45,076 nt of DNA, from the NCBI GenBank assembly GCA_019359075.1, contig JAHHIB010000071.1:1-45076 (forward strand), given 5' to 3'. Positions 26,453 to 35,272 of this stretch are shown here, piece by piece; positions within the stretch are counted from its first letter, which is position 1, and the number at the start of each line of letters is the position of its first letter. This stretch comes from Kalymmatonema hyalinum WJT4-NPBG1 (GTDB taxonomy: Bacteria > Cyanobacteriota > Cyanobacteriia > Cyanobacteriales > Nostocaceae). The notes under the pieces are model-generated. The model searched no databases, was not told the DNA's origin, and saw nothing but the letters and a program-made list of their open reading frames with translations. A program made the position numbers and the translations under genes.

Positions 26453-27058
26453 TTAACGAGGAAGGATATCATTTAGGTGAAGATGGAGACCAGGCAAAAG
26501 CGGCGAATTAATTGATTGGTTTAGTCGGTATTGTTGTTGAGTATAGGTGTCTTCAACCAGTTGACAAACAGTGAAAGTAGGTTGTTTGGGTTTACCAATA
26601 AATGCCACACCACCCAATCCTCGATAATCTACAATCCAATATTCAGGGATGCCTAAGAGCGCGTATTCTTCAACCTTGCGAGCATAGTCAGTTTCCCAGT
26701 TAGTGCTAACGACTTCAACCACCAGTTTAATCGATCGCCCCAACGTAATTACGGGTTCTCGCTCCCAAAGGGGTTCACGGTCGAGAACGGTTTCATCGAG
26801 AACTACGATATCCGGACGACGAACTGTAGCAGCATCTGCGAAGGGGTAAATTAAACAAGTGCGAGGAATAAACCACGGGAGTTGTTCTGTAACAAGGTAG
26901 ATACCAATTTGGGTTGCAAGTTTTCCACTCACCGTTTCGTGCCGGCCAGTGGGTTCCATATCAATTAGTTCTCCGTCTGCCAGCTCATAGCGGGGATTAT
27001 CTCGGTATTGGGAGAGAAAATCTTCAACGGTGAGGGTTTTTGGGGAGATATATGTCAT
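26453..27058 (-). CDS. Uma2-family (DUF820) putative endonuclease
   Basis: 201 aa with a PD-(D/E)xK-type core: RYELADGELIDMEPTG, RRPDIVVLDE, IKLVVEVVS, and YWIVDYRG. These proteins are very numerous in filamentous cyanobacteria and are thought to derive from mobile restriction-type nucleases; a cellular role is not established. Complete and undisturbed. Confidence 0.88.
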   Translation of the reverse strand: MTYISPKTLTVEDFLSQYRDNPRYELADGELIDMEPTGRHETVSGKLATQIGIYLVTEQLPWFIPRTCLIYPFADAATVRRPDIVVLDETVLDREPLWEREPVITLGRSIKLVVEVVSTNWETDYARKVEEYALLGIPEYWIVDYRGLGGVAFIGKPKQPTFTVCQLVEDTYTQQQYRLNQSINSPLLPGLHLHLNDILPR

Positions 27059-27346
27059 TGAGCCAATCTCCTGAAGGCATTGTTTTGATTATAAATTAGA
27101 AGCAAATCCCTGATTACTCATCTATTAAGATAGTTGTGCGATCAACTTCCAACTCTCGAAGCGTCGAGTTCAATCAGCAAAATGGCAGATTGCTTTCTCG
27201 GTTTGCCTAAATGCTTTCTCATTTCAGTCGTTCACGCATTCATTTTAGTGTTTTCCGTAAGCAAACAGGCAGATTGCTTTCTCATTTCAGTAGTTCACCC
27301 ATTGATTTTGGTGTTTAAGGTATTTAGCTTAGTGGGGGTGAGGATG
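27059..27346. repeat. Imperfect direct repeats between Uma2 and HTH genes
   Basis: GGCAGATTGCTTTCTC and ATTTCAGT(C/A)GTTCAC with TTTTAGTGTTT-like tails occur twice (about 27183-27254 and 27270-27317). No supported gene. Confidence 0.5.
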
Positions 27347-27616
27347 TCAATCAAACTGAGAAATTACAACCTCTTGATCAGGAAAACGAGCAATGATTGT
27401 CAGACTTCCCCCAAGAGATTTAATGTATCGCGAGAGTGTGGATATCTGAACATCTTCCTGATGCTCAATTTTTGAAAGTGCTGATTGTACCACTCCCATA
27501 TTCTTCGCAACATCGCTTTGAGTATGTCCAAGGGATTCTCTAAGCTCAGAAAGTGTCAATTTGAGCAATGCAAGGTTTGCTTGCATCTCACTTTCTGCCT
27601 GTTGTTCAAGAGTCAT
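27347..27616 (-). CDS. XRE-family antitoxin (HigA-like)
   Basis: 89 aa with one helix-turn-helix (LRESLGHTQSDVAKNMGVVQ) and a C-terminus GGSLTIIARFPD typical of HigA antitoxins paired with a HigB/Gp49-like toxin. The toxin that should precede it survives only as a C-terminal piece (27650-27745), so this is an orphan antitoxin. Confidence 0.82.
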   Translation of the reverse strand: MTLEQQAESEMQANLALLKLTLSELRESLGHTQSDVAKNMGVVQSALSKIEHQEDVQISTLSRYIKSLGGSLTIIARFPDQEVVISQFD

Positions 27617-27649
27617 TATGAATGCGAAGTTCTTTAAATGGCTTCGTCT

Positions 27650-27745
27650 TCATCGGAATCCTTCTGTTTTTAATTCCTCTAAGTGTTCGTCATACAACGT
27701 ATCTGCTTTTGGCACATTATCCTCATACCAGCGATTATTATTTCA
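27650..27745 (-). pseudogene. C-terminal remnant of a HigB/RelE-like toxin
   Basis: The frame reads NRWYEDNVPKADTLYDEHLE and ends ELKTEGFR, matching the last ~28 residues of HigB-type toxins. The catalytic N-terminal part is absent; an unrelated fragment begins about 20 nt further upstream. The stop is 33 nt before the antitoxin start, the original operon spacing. Confidence 0.65.
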
Positions 27746-27763
27746 TAGTGTAAATAGTTTGAG

Positions 27764-27988
27764 TTACTGCTGGTTTTGCAACCAAACTGCCAAGTCGGAT
27801 ATTTCCGAAAAGTCAAACAGTGCATCGCTTAAATCATCTAGCTGGTTAATCGACAGTGCTTGAAGCTGTTGCTGTAATTCAGAAGAAATTGTGCCAAATC
27901 GCCGTGAAAGTTGGCGGGTTAAGGTTTGTAGCTTTCCTTGCTTCGCACCTTTTTCTAGTATTTCTTGATAAATTGGTGACTCTTGCAT
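27764..27988 (-). pseudogene. C-terminal fragment of an Rpn-type (DUF4351) protein
   Basis: 74 residues: MQESPIYQEILEKGAKQGKL, then a helical segment ending LFDFSEISDLAVWLQNQQ. This is the DUF4351 tail of cyanobacterial recombination-promoting-nuclease-like proteins. The nuclease part is missing. It abuts the HigB remnant, so its insertion or a deletion probably removed both N-termini. Confidence 0.65.
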
Positions 27989-28188
27989 TAGTTCCTCCCT
28001 GAAATACTGGCGAATGAGGCGATCGCTGACTTGTCAGTTGTAAAGGCGATTGCATGCGTAGCGCACGCTAAGGGCGATCGCAAGTCGCGTAAGGAATGGA
28101 TGCACAAGCATTGCGATAGATTGGGGAGCCAGTCTTGGTGAGACTGTTGCCCTTTGTCGAGTATTATGGGCAAGGTTATAAAACTAAT
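27989..28188. repeat. HIP1-anchored repeat region
   Basis: 28049-28083 holds GCGAT, 22 nt with TGCGTAGCGCACGC, and GCGATCGC, the same layout as the insertions at 16562 and 37562. No gene. Confidence 0.55.
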
Positions 28189-28998
28189 TTACTGATAAAC
28201 ATTAAATTTGCAGTGTTGCCTAAAACCCAAACGCGAATAAATATTTTTTCCAGCTTCTGATGCTTGCAAAGTTGCAGTCTGATAACCCACTCTGTAGGCA
28301 TCCTGAAGAGCAGCTAATGTGATAGCAGTTCCAATTCCACATTTTCTAAATTTTTCCAGCGTTGCTACATTGTAGATGCCAGCAACACCAGCAGCCAAAA
28401 ACAGTTCACTTGTGGCTACTGGTTCACCATTGAAATAGCCAATATAAAAGCGAATGGGACTTTCAGGACGGAATGCGATTTCTGCTGCTTGTCGATAGAA
28501 CTTAACCACAGAAGTATCTGGTGGACTCCAATTTGCAGCAATCACAGCAGCATAATCGTCAAGTTCATCAGCATTCGTGACTCGGCGAATCATTAAGCCT
28601 GTGGATAGTGACTCATTTTGCCGCAGTTTGTTTAAGTCTAATGCCATGCCAAGCTCTTCTTCAGTATGTTTTAACCCATGTGCTGCTAAACGTTCAGCCA
28701 GGTTATCGGGTTGCGAACTGGGACTTATCCACCATGCCATAGGCAGTTGTCGCGATTGGAAATAGGCGATCGCACTCTTGATGCGAGAATCAACGTCTGA
28801 TTCCTTAAATTTTGCGCGGCACACAAAGTTGAAGGTATCAGATGGTAACTCTGAGTTAATCAGTAGCAAATCAGGTGCGTCAATCACTTTCATTGTTGAT
28901 AGACGCAGTGGGAAGTAAGACATATGCTCAAACATATTCGACTCAATGGCATACACGACTTCCTCCTCTGTATTTTCTCCAAGTTTAACGAAACGCAT
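28189..28998 (-). CDS. GNAT-family acetyltransferase (two-domain)
   Basis: 269 aa. The C-terminal half carries the acetyl-CoA site (IYNVATLEKFRKCGIGTAIT, then ALQDAYRVGYQTATLQAS and YSRLGF). The N-terminal half resembles a degenerate GNAT repeat. It is third in a minus-strand operon with a GNAT protein and an N-demethylase-like enzyme; the gap to the latter is 11 nt. Substrate unknown. Confidence 0.85.
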   Translation of the reverse strand: MRFVKLGENTEEEVVYAIESNMFEHMSYFPLRLSTMKVIDAPDLLLINSELPSDTFNFVCRAKFKESDVDSRIKSAIAYFQSRQLPMAWWISPSSQPDNLAERLAAHGLKHTEEELGMALDLNKLRQNESLSTGLMIRRVTNADELDDYAAVIAANWSPPDTSVVKFYRQAAEIAFRPESPIRFYIGYFNGEPVATSELFLAAGVAGIYNVATLEKFRKCGIGTAITLAALQDAYRVGYQTATLQASEAGKNIYSRLGFRQHCKFNVYQ

Positions 28999-29009
28999 CT
29001 TTTAATACC

Positions 29010-30077
29010 TCAAACTTCCTCTAGCCATGCAAGGATGCTGTCTTTACTTTCCGTCAACCCCTTATAAACTAGTGAGTCCTGCGTCATAGACTGAATAGCA
29101 GCAGATAGTTTAGACCGCAATACTGCGTCTTTTTTTATCTCTGCACAATCCCTAAAATAGGTGCGGATAGTGAATAGCGCTGCATCGTATTCTGGCAATC
29201 CCCAAATGACCTGGCGTTCAATTCTAAGAAACAGCCGGGGGTTCTGCTGGTCAAACTGTCTACCATGCCACTCCTTGATTGGTACATTTGCAGGTGCTTC
29301 GGGGTGATGGTTTAGGCGAGTATCGGTACTCAAACCCCAGGCAAAGCGCACCATTGGTTCCCGCACAATCATCGTGTTGACAATTGCACTCGCCCGTCGA
29401 TTAATTTTATCTATACCTGCCACAGGTGCATGGATTGTGGTAAAATCTTTGCCAACTTTCTCCTCGGCTGACCAATGGTTGGGGTAGCACAGATGAACAG
29501 CACTCAGCCAGTTGCTACCATCAGCACAACGACAGATAACTGTTATGTCTTCCTGTAACTGGGCAGCTATTGCATCGAGGGTGGACGCGTAAGGTGGAAA
29601 GACTTGGTTACCCTGAGTCTCGACTTGCCGTAACTCGTAGTTTGCATCTAAGTAGAGGATTTCTCCGGTAAGCTGACAGTGAAATGCTAAGTCGCCACTG
29701 GCTAGCCGTTCGATGTGAAAGTAGTGGGGGTGTTCTTGGGTGAGGCGATCAATAATTAGGCGGGCGATGCCTGACGGCAAGCCGCTCCGCGTCAACGCAC
29801 TTGCTACACCATCAGAATAATTGCAGGTTTGGTAGTACTTGCTCAACCGTTCAGCACGATTTATGAGCTTAACTTGACGATAGTGAGCAAAGTTACCATC
29901 AATTTGAAATACCTGCTTGTCCGCCTTACCATTACCCAAGCATGAGCCGAAAGGAATAAAACCAGGCTTAACCTCGTAGCGTCCGTTATCAAGGGGGAAG
30001 TAGCAAGCCGAACCGTTCAATGCTTCAACTGTCTTTGCTTCGTGCAACCAACTTTCTGCAAGCGTATGCATAACCAT
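29010..30077 (-). CDS. Heme-dependent oxidative N-demethylase-like (DUF3445)
   Basis: 355 aa. Overall features match the DUF3445/HDOD family: LDNGRYEVKPGFIPFG near the N-terminus, a DITVIC segment, VHLCYPNHWSAEEKVGKDFT and IHAPVAGID in the core, then RLFLRIERQVIWGLPEYDAA with IRTYF. Family members oxidatively remove methyl groups from amines such as dimethylamine, using heme. The start overlaps the preceding gene's stop by one base (TAATG), so translation is coupled. Substrate here is unknown; the two acetyltransferases in the operon suggest an amine. Confidence 0.78.
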   Translation of the reverse strand: MVMHTLAESWLHEAKTVEALNGSACYFPLDNGRYEVKPGFIPFGSCLGNGKADKQVFQIDGNFAHYRQVKLINRAERLSKYYQTCNYSDGVASALTRSGLPSGIARLIIDRLTQEHPHYFHIERLASGDLAFHCQLTGEILYLDANYELRQVETQGNQVFPPYASTLDAIAAQLQEDITVICRCADGSNWLSAVHLCYPNHWSAEEKVGKDFTTIHAPVAGIDKINRRASAIVNTMIVREPMVRFAWGLSTDTRLNHHPEAPANVPIKEWHGRQFDQQNPRLFLRIERQVIWGLPEYDAALFTIRTYFRDCAEIKKDAVLRSKLSAAIQSMTQDSLVYKGLTESKDSILAWLEEV

Positions 30078-30664
30078 TACAGTTGAAACTCGTGTTTACT
30101 CACACCATATTTTACTGCTTTTCGCTCTAACGGTTGCAAATTAGGCAGTTGGCTTTCTGTGAAGGCAAACTCTTTTTCAAACTTCAAACCAGCTTTTTCC
30201 ATCACCCGGATGGATCCTTTGTTTGCTGTTAATGCCCAAGCGACAACTCGTTGAACGTTTAAATCAGCAAAACCCTTAGATACTAATGCTTGTGAGGCTT
30301 CAGTTGCATAGCCTTTGCCCCAACTAGATTTACGCAACCGATAACCAAGGGCTATTTCATGATTATTTACCAGTTGTAATTCAACCGCAAATTTATTTTC
30401 AATTGCTGGATAGAAATGAAACCAACCGATAAACTCATTGCTTGATTTTTCAATAGTCGCCCAAAAACCGAAGTTTTTATACTTCTGGTAGTATTCTAAA
30501 AGTCTCGGCAAACCTTGTTTTTTGATGACTTCGGATTCTGTTGGCTTTCCCCCATTCATAAAGCGCATAACCTCGGGGTCACTATCTAATAGAAATAGGT
30601 TGTCAGCGTCTTGTTCGGTAAACTGACGTAGAATCAACTCTTGTGTTTCTAAGAAAACTTTCAT
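30077..30664 (-). CDS. RimJ/RimL-like GNAT acetyltransferase
   Basis: 195 aa with the RimJ-type start (ETQELILRQFTEQDADNLFL), LGYRLRKSSWGKGYATEASQ as acetyl-CoA motif A, and NKGSIRVMEKAGLKFEKE near the end. First gene of the three-gene minus-strand operon. Members acetylate ribosomal protein N-termini or small molecules. Confidence 0.88.
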   Translation of the reverse strand: MKVFLETQELILRQFTEQDADNLFLLDSDPEVMRFMNGGKPTESEVIKKQGLPRLLEYYQKYKNFGFWATIEKSSNEFIGWFHFYPAIENKFAVELQLVNNHEIALGYRLRKSSWGKGYATEASQALVSKGFADLNVQRVVAWALTANKGSIRVMEKAGLKFEKEFAFTESQLPNLQPLERKAVKYGVSKHEFQL

Positions 30665-30667
30665 CGA

Positions 30668-31103
30668 AAACTCCTGGGTTTGAAACCCCGTCCTAGAAGG
30701 ACGGCTTTGCTTTTTGTGTTACAATAGTGACAGCTAACTTAAGACACATTGACCTAGTTTGCCGTGGGTTGAAACCCCCTAACACCGGATTCGTAAACAC
30801 TTCTTTACTTCTGGAGGTAGAAAATGGGGCGATTATTGAGTGAATCAAAGCATACACAAAGTTAGCGACATTACCTAGAGAACGACATAGAAGTAGGGGG
30901 TTCCAGTATGATCGCCTAAACTGGGTAAAACTTCTAGGGTGTAAAGTGCAGGTATGCCCAATGTCAGAAATGACGGAGGGAGTAGACGCAATTGGCACCG
31001 CGCTGTATGCAGAAAGCCGTAAGGTGAATATGGTTCAAAACTAGACTAGGTCGTTTAGTTTTCTTCTAAAGAATCTTCGTGGCTTTAGCCCGAAGAGTGT
31101 CAA
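30668..31103 (+). mobile_element. Degenerate IS200/IS605-type element with both ends
   Basis: The left side has the hairpin CCGTCCT / AGGACGG (30688-30704) and a promoter-like TACAAT. The right side has CTTCGTGGCTTTAGCCCGAAG (31075-31095) ending TCAA at 31100-31103, the same type of right end as at 21371. The ~370 nt between them have no intact transposase or TnpB frame. It is a decayed or internally deleted copy. The frame on the opposite strand is not a gene. Confidence 0.6.
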
Positions 31104-31327
31104 AAACATCCCCAGCACAATCAACAACATAGCCGGAAAGAAAATTTTACCGTGTCTTACGAAGTTGGATGGGATGGCGAACGCCTGCGGCACGCTACGC
31201 GATCGCCTGCACCAATGGATTTATTGCTCCGGAACAAACAATATCTGGTCACGAAGGTCGGGCGTAGGGTAATAATTTCCCCACACCCGAACACAACCGA
31301 AAATATGCAATCTAAATGTGTTTTAGT
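31104..31327. other. Spacer downstream of the IS605 remnant
   Basis: Contains one GC-rich HIP1 module (GCCTGCGGCACGCTACGCGA, about 31180-31206) and no supported gene. Confidence 0.45.
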
Positions 31328-31753
31328 TTACTGCTTCAGGACTTCTTCCTGTGTCGGTAATGCATTGAGGTTATCAACCACGAATGAATTTCTGGTATTT
31401 TCAGCACGTGAAGGCAATTGATATCCTGAGTCGTGCAAAGTCATGCCAGCTGTTGAAAACAGAAGTTTTTTGCCAGCATGTTCTTCAAAAAAGCGCGGAT
31501 TGTAGACCTTAAAATAGATACCTCCTGGAAATTCTGAATACTTGCTGATGCGGTAGTCATCTAGGTAGATGCTAAATCCTCGTGATGTGATTGGCGGTTT
31601 ATTGCTCAGGTTAATTTTGACAATGTATGTCACTCTGTCTAATGTGGTGTTTTCCGCCGCTTCCATAAACTCAATGTTTCTCAAGTCTGCTGGTTTTGGC
31701 GCAGTAGCAATGACTTGGAGATTTGCCACTTCCGGATATGTAATGTTGACCAT
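31328..31753 (-). CDS. Hypothetical protein co-transcribed with the hydrolase
   Basis: 141 aa, rich in beta-strand-forming residues (VTYIVKINLS, FSIYLDDYRI, GIYFKVYNP), no signal peptide or membrane helix. I do not recognise a family. It follows the 563-aa hydrolase after 15 nt, so it probably serves the same function. Confidence 0.65.
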   Translation of the reverse strand: MVNITYPEVANLQVIATAPKPADLRNIEFMEAAENTTLDRVTYIVKINLSNKPPITSRGFSIYLDDYRISKYSEFPGGIYFKVYNPRFFEEHAGKKLLFSTAGMTLHDSGYQLPSRAENTRNSFVVDNLNALPTQEEVLKQ

Positions 31754-31768
31754 ATATTGCTCCTTTTG

Positions 31769-33460
31769 TCAATTAGTGAGATGTAACTCATCGACGTAAA
31801 GAGTTCCAGATGGAACAATGTTGAATGACACCTTAATTTCCGTCAGATTGTTAATGTCAATACCATCGTCTTGAAGACGCTCTAAGGGAATGCGGAGGGT
31901 TTGCATGACGGTACGAGAGAATGTGCTTTCTTCCTCTCCTTCATTTGGAAAGCCCAACGCAACTTTATCTGGATAGATGAGCCTGTTTATGGAACTAGCA
32001 GGAAAACAGCTTCCCTTGACTTTGTCGTGTACCTCGATGGTAAAGTCCTGATCCTCTCCTATTTGATTATTGGGTTCCGTTGACTGCCCAACTCGCAATG
32101 CCAGGAATTTAAACGCTTTAGTATCTAGCGTTTGGGGATCTAATTTGATGCGATAGCTACCGCCACCACCAGTCCATCTTAACCGTAGACCTTGAGTCTC
32201 CTGGTAGAGATGATCTGTCGGTTGCTGTCCTTCAAACGATAACTTCTTCGCGTTGATTTCTGAAGTTTCGACTGTACCTACAACTGGCTTTGAGACTACG
32301 AGACTGGTTTGAGATTCCTCAAAATGTTGCACAAACAAACGATGAGAATCTTGAAATTGTGAAACCAGATTGACATTGTTTGGAAGCCAACTAGCCTCAA
32401 TGCCAAGCGCATGGTTTCTTAACAATTCCAAAAACTCTTGTTCGCCTTGGAGTACAGACATCGCCAAGGCTGAAATGTAAACTTTAGCAATCTGTTCCTG
32501 GTCTTCACGCTCAATTGTTTTGGCAGATTCTTGCTGCCAAATACTGTTAAAGTGATTATGATTTGCACCATGAATCCACAACAGCGATTTGAATCCTCGT
32601 GCTGGTTGTGTAGGGTTAGCGAGGTCAACTGTATGTGACCTGTCATACGTCTTATAGCCTTCAAACGTGAAGACATCACCATCGCGGCTACCATGAATGA
32701 TGAGGTAGTTGTCCCGCACTTTGGTCGGTCCGGTTACAGGCACATACTGACCGTCGGTAGGGGCGATCGCAACGGCTGCACGAATGTCAAAACCATAGGG
32801 TCCCAAACCAAGAGAACCATCAAGTGGAACAGGTGCTAATTCGGGGTCAAATTGCACACTTTGCATCGGGTTAAAAAGACTGGCGTGTCCTACTGCTTCT
32901 CCCCCACGGGAATGACCGACAATCATCACCCGCGACATATCGACTTTGCCTTCTAAGGGATGTCCAGCCTGTGCATTCCATAGCCGGAATTGCTTAAGGT
33001 GTTCTAGATGGACAATCGCTCGTGCATCGTTTTCGCCGAAATTACCGCCGTTAAGAAAGTTAACATCTATCGTTGCGGCAATCATTCCATGAGATGCCAG
33101 CAGTTCGCACAAATAAATATATCCTGGTGTTGAGTTTTCTAGGGGGTCGTGGTTACCGTGGGCAAAAACTACCAATGGGAAAGGTCCATCTCCCACAGGT
33201 ATTCTGATGTGTCCGTTAATGGGAACCTGAGTACTATCAAAAGACCAATCGACACCAAAGCCCAATTCAGCAATGTTCGATATATCAATCCGTCGCGTAG
33301 CAAATCCCTCAGTTGGGTTGTGGTACACATAATATTGATTCAAATCCGGATTTGAGCTGTAATCCAAGTTTGGTGCGGCATAGACCACTTTACTGAAAGT
33401 ATAAGCACCTGGTTTTCCTGGATTGCTGAGATTAGTACATAAATCAGTTATTTTCTGCAT
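31769..33460 (-). CDS. Large alpha/beta-hydrolase with C-terminal beta domain
   Basis: 563 aa. The hydrolase core has VVFAHGNHD (97-105), the elbow IVGHSRGGEAV (Ser184), Asp in IHGSRDGDVF (about 263) and His in GANHNHFNS (about 302). It resembles the dienelactone/PET-hydrolase-like class by its elbow. The last ~180 residues form a beta-rich domain (SYRIKLDPQT, FTIEVHDKV, TLYVDELHLT), possibly carbohydrate-binding or jelly-roll. No signal peptide. Operon with the 141-aa protein; substrate unknown. Confidence 0.8.
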   Translation of the reverse strand: MQKITDLCTNLSNPGKPGAYTFSKVVYAAPNLDYSSNPDLNQYYVYHNPTEGFATRRIDISNIAELGFGVDWSFDSTQVPINGHIRIPVGDGPFPLVVFAHGNHDPLENSTPGYIYLCELLASHGMIAATIDVNFLNGGNFGENDARAIVHLEHLKQFRLWNAQAGHPLEGKVDMSRVMIVGHSRGGEAVGHASLFNPMQSVQFDPELAPVPLDGSLGLGPYGFDIRAAVAIAPTDGQYVPVTGPTKVRDNYLIIHGSRDGDVFTFEGYKTYDRSHTVDLANPTQPARGFKSLLWIHGANHNHFNSIWQQESAKTIEREDQEQIAKVYISALAMSVLQGEQEFLELLRNHALGIEASWLPNNVNLVSQFQDSHRLFVQHFEESQTSLVVSKPVVGTVETSEINAKKLSFEGQQPTDHLYQETQGLRLRWTGGGGSYRIKLDPQTLDTKAFKFLALRVGQSTEPNNQIGEDQDFTIEVHDKVKGSCFPASSINRLIYPDKVALGFPNEGEEESTFSRTVMQTLRIPLERLQDDGIDINNLTEIKVSFNIVPSGTLYVDELHLTN

Positions 33461-33732
33461 AGAAGTCTCACCTAGGGGTGCAGCGTTACAATACTGCCCC
33501 AGTATTGGCTTCGGTTGTTTACAAACTTATCTACAAGTTGTTAACTTGAGTTTCCACAATCTAGGCACCGCCTGCTGTGAAAATAAGAAGGACGCGCGAA
33601 GAGGTGAGGACACCCGCCCCCACATCCTACAAAACCTCTTATTTCACTCCCGCCTATGTGCAACGCGACAGCTTGACTAAAAACCACACATCCAGTTAAG
33701 CTTAATCAGACCAATTGGTCGGAAAAGCGCAG
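33461..33732. other. Divergent spacer with TetR operator
   Basis: Between the large hydrolase and the TetR gene. TTGACT at 33673-33678 is a possible -35 box for the TetR gene, and an operator lies at 33709-33720. The rest shows no gene. Confidence 0.5.
33709..33720. promoter_or_regulatory. Operator 1 of the TetR regulon
   Basis: The perfect palindrome GACCAATTGGTC, 12 nt before the TetR start codon, shares AGACC-N4-GGTC with two other sites in this cluster. It probably mediates autorepression. Confidence 0.8.
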
Positions 33733-34326
33733 ATGTCAAAAGGCGAAGAAACAAAAGAAAAAATTCTCCAACAAGCAGCCGAACTGTTTAATCAACAGGG
33801 GTATGCTGGCTCGTCTATTTCAGACATCATGCGTGTTACAGGATTGCAGAAAGGAGGAATCTACAATCACTTCAAAAGTAAAGATGATTTGGCGTTACAG
33901 GCTTTCGACTTTGCGATCGCCCAACTTAGACAACATTATTTAGCAGCAATCCGAAGCAAGCATCATGCAGTTGATCGCCTGCAAGCAATCATGGGTGTAT
34001 TTCGTAGCTACGTTGATAATCCACCTATTAAGGGGGGGTGTCCACTGCTGAATACTGCGATTGAGAGTGATGATGCTCATCCTGCTTTGCGGGAACGCGC
34101 TCAACAGGCGATGAACTCTTGGCGCAAGCTGTTTTATCGAATTATCCAAAAAGGAATCGAAAAGGGTGAAATTCGGTCAACAGTTGATGCTGATGAAGTT
34201 ACAACTATCCTGATTGCAACACTGGAAGGGGCAATGATGATGAGCAAGCTTTATGGAAACTCAATTCATATTGAACGAGCAATCAATCATTTGGCTCATT
34301 ACATTGAAAGCCAATTACGCATTTAA
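33733..34326 (+). CDS. TetR-family repressor (AcrR/LmrA-like)
   Basis: 197 aa from ATG 33733; the frame upstream has only a TTG inside the operator. The helix-turn-helix is ISDIMRVTGLQKGGIYNHFK and the C-terminal ligand domain has GGCPLLNTAIESDD, a Cys-containing segment found in regulators that sense electrophiles or quinones. Its own operator, and identical sites before the SDR and second GST genes, suggest it represses the cluster. Confidence 0.88.
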   Translation: MSKGEETKEKILQQAAELFNQQGYAGSSISDIMRVTGLQKGGIYNHFKSKDDLALQAFDFAIAQLRQHYLAAIRSKHHAVDRLQAIMGVFRSYVDNPPIKGGCPLLNTAIESDDAHPALRERAQQAMNSWRKLFYRIIQKGIEKGEIRSTVDADEVTTILIATLEGAMMMSKLYGNSIHIERAINHLAHYIESQLRI

Positions 34327-34364
34327 ACCAAGTAAACTTTCTTGAGTTTCGTTTAACCAAAAAA

Positions 34365-34378
34365 AGACCGTTTGGTCT
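34365..34378. promoter_or_regulatory. Operator 2, upstream of the SDR gene
   Basis: AGACCGTTTGGTCT, an imperfect 14-bp palindrome, 45 nt before the SDR start. It matches operators 1 and 3 in both half sites. Confidence 0.82.
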
Positions 34379-34423
34379 GAAAAAAGAAATATTGAGAAAT
34401 CATAGTTCAACAAGAGGAAAGCG

Positions 34424-35170
34424 ATGAGTGATTTTTGTGGTCAGGTAGCGCTGGTGACGGGAGCATCACGAGGTATTGGCGCAAGCGTCGCCCGTATCTT
34501 AGCCGAACGTGGTGCTGACATAGTGATTAACTACCGCAGTAAGGGTTCACGTGCTCTTGAAGTCGCCGATGCAGTACGTGTCACTGGTCGTCAAGCCCTC
34601 CTTGCTCAAGCTGACATCACGAGTGAGAGCGAAATGAGAGAGATGATGAAGCTGGTAGAGGAGCAGTTTGCACGCCTTGACCTCCTCATCCTCAATGCGA
34701 GTGGTGGATTGGAAAAAGATAAGGCTTTGGACTATGCTATGCAACTCAACCTTACCGCCCAGGTACGTGCCGTTGACCTATCCTTACCACTGATGCCACC
34801 TGGTGGACGCATCATTTTCATCACCAGCCATCTGGCTCACTTCTATGGACACAAGCCAGTTGCTCCCATTTACGAGCCAGTGGCACAGAGCAAAAAAGCT
34901 GGCGAAGAGGCTCTGCGATCTCGTATACCTGAACTGACGAATAGAGGCATTAAACTGCTGATAGTCAGTGGTGACTTGATTGAGGGTACTATTACCCCTA
35001 AACTCATGCAGCGCCAGAACCCGGGTTTCATTGAATCCCGCCGCAAACAAGCAGGTGTTCTGCCTAGCGTTGAAGACTTCGCCTGCGCCATTGTCGATGC
35101 TGCAGCAAACACTCAATTAGAAAGTGGAGCAACTATTTTCGTGGGAAGTACTGAATGGGAGATTGCCTAG
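34424..35170 (+). CDS. Short-chain dehydrogenase/reductase
   Basis: 248 aa with VTGASRGIGASVARIL (cofactor loop), a basic residue in NYRSKGSR favouring NADPH, LILNASGG in place of the usual NNAG, and a Ser-Tyr-Lys set in FITSHLAHFYG with the following YEPVAQSKKA. The catalytic Tyr position is less regular than usual. SD GAGGAA precedes the ATG. It follows an operator of the adjacent TetR, so it is probably derepressed by the same inducer as the GSTs. Confidence 0.88.
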   Translation: MSDFCGQVALVTGASRGIGASVARILAERGADIVINYRSKGSRALEVADAVRVTGRQALLAQADITSESEMREMMKLVEEQFARLDLLILNASGGLEKDKALDYAMQLNLTAQVRAVDLSLPLMPPGGRIIFITSHLAHFYGHKPVAPIYEPVAQSKKAGEEALRSRIPELTNRGIKLLIVSGDLIEGTITPKLMQRQNPGFIESRRKQAGVLPSVEDFACAIVDAAANTQLESGATIFVGSTEWEIA

Positions 35171-35272
35171 GCACTCTGGAAACTCCTAAGCAGCCGTTAG
35201 CGAAAAGCTGACGATTGTACACTGTTGACCAATATCTAATCCAAAATCCAAAATCTAAAATCCAAAATTGAT

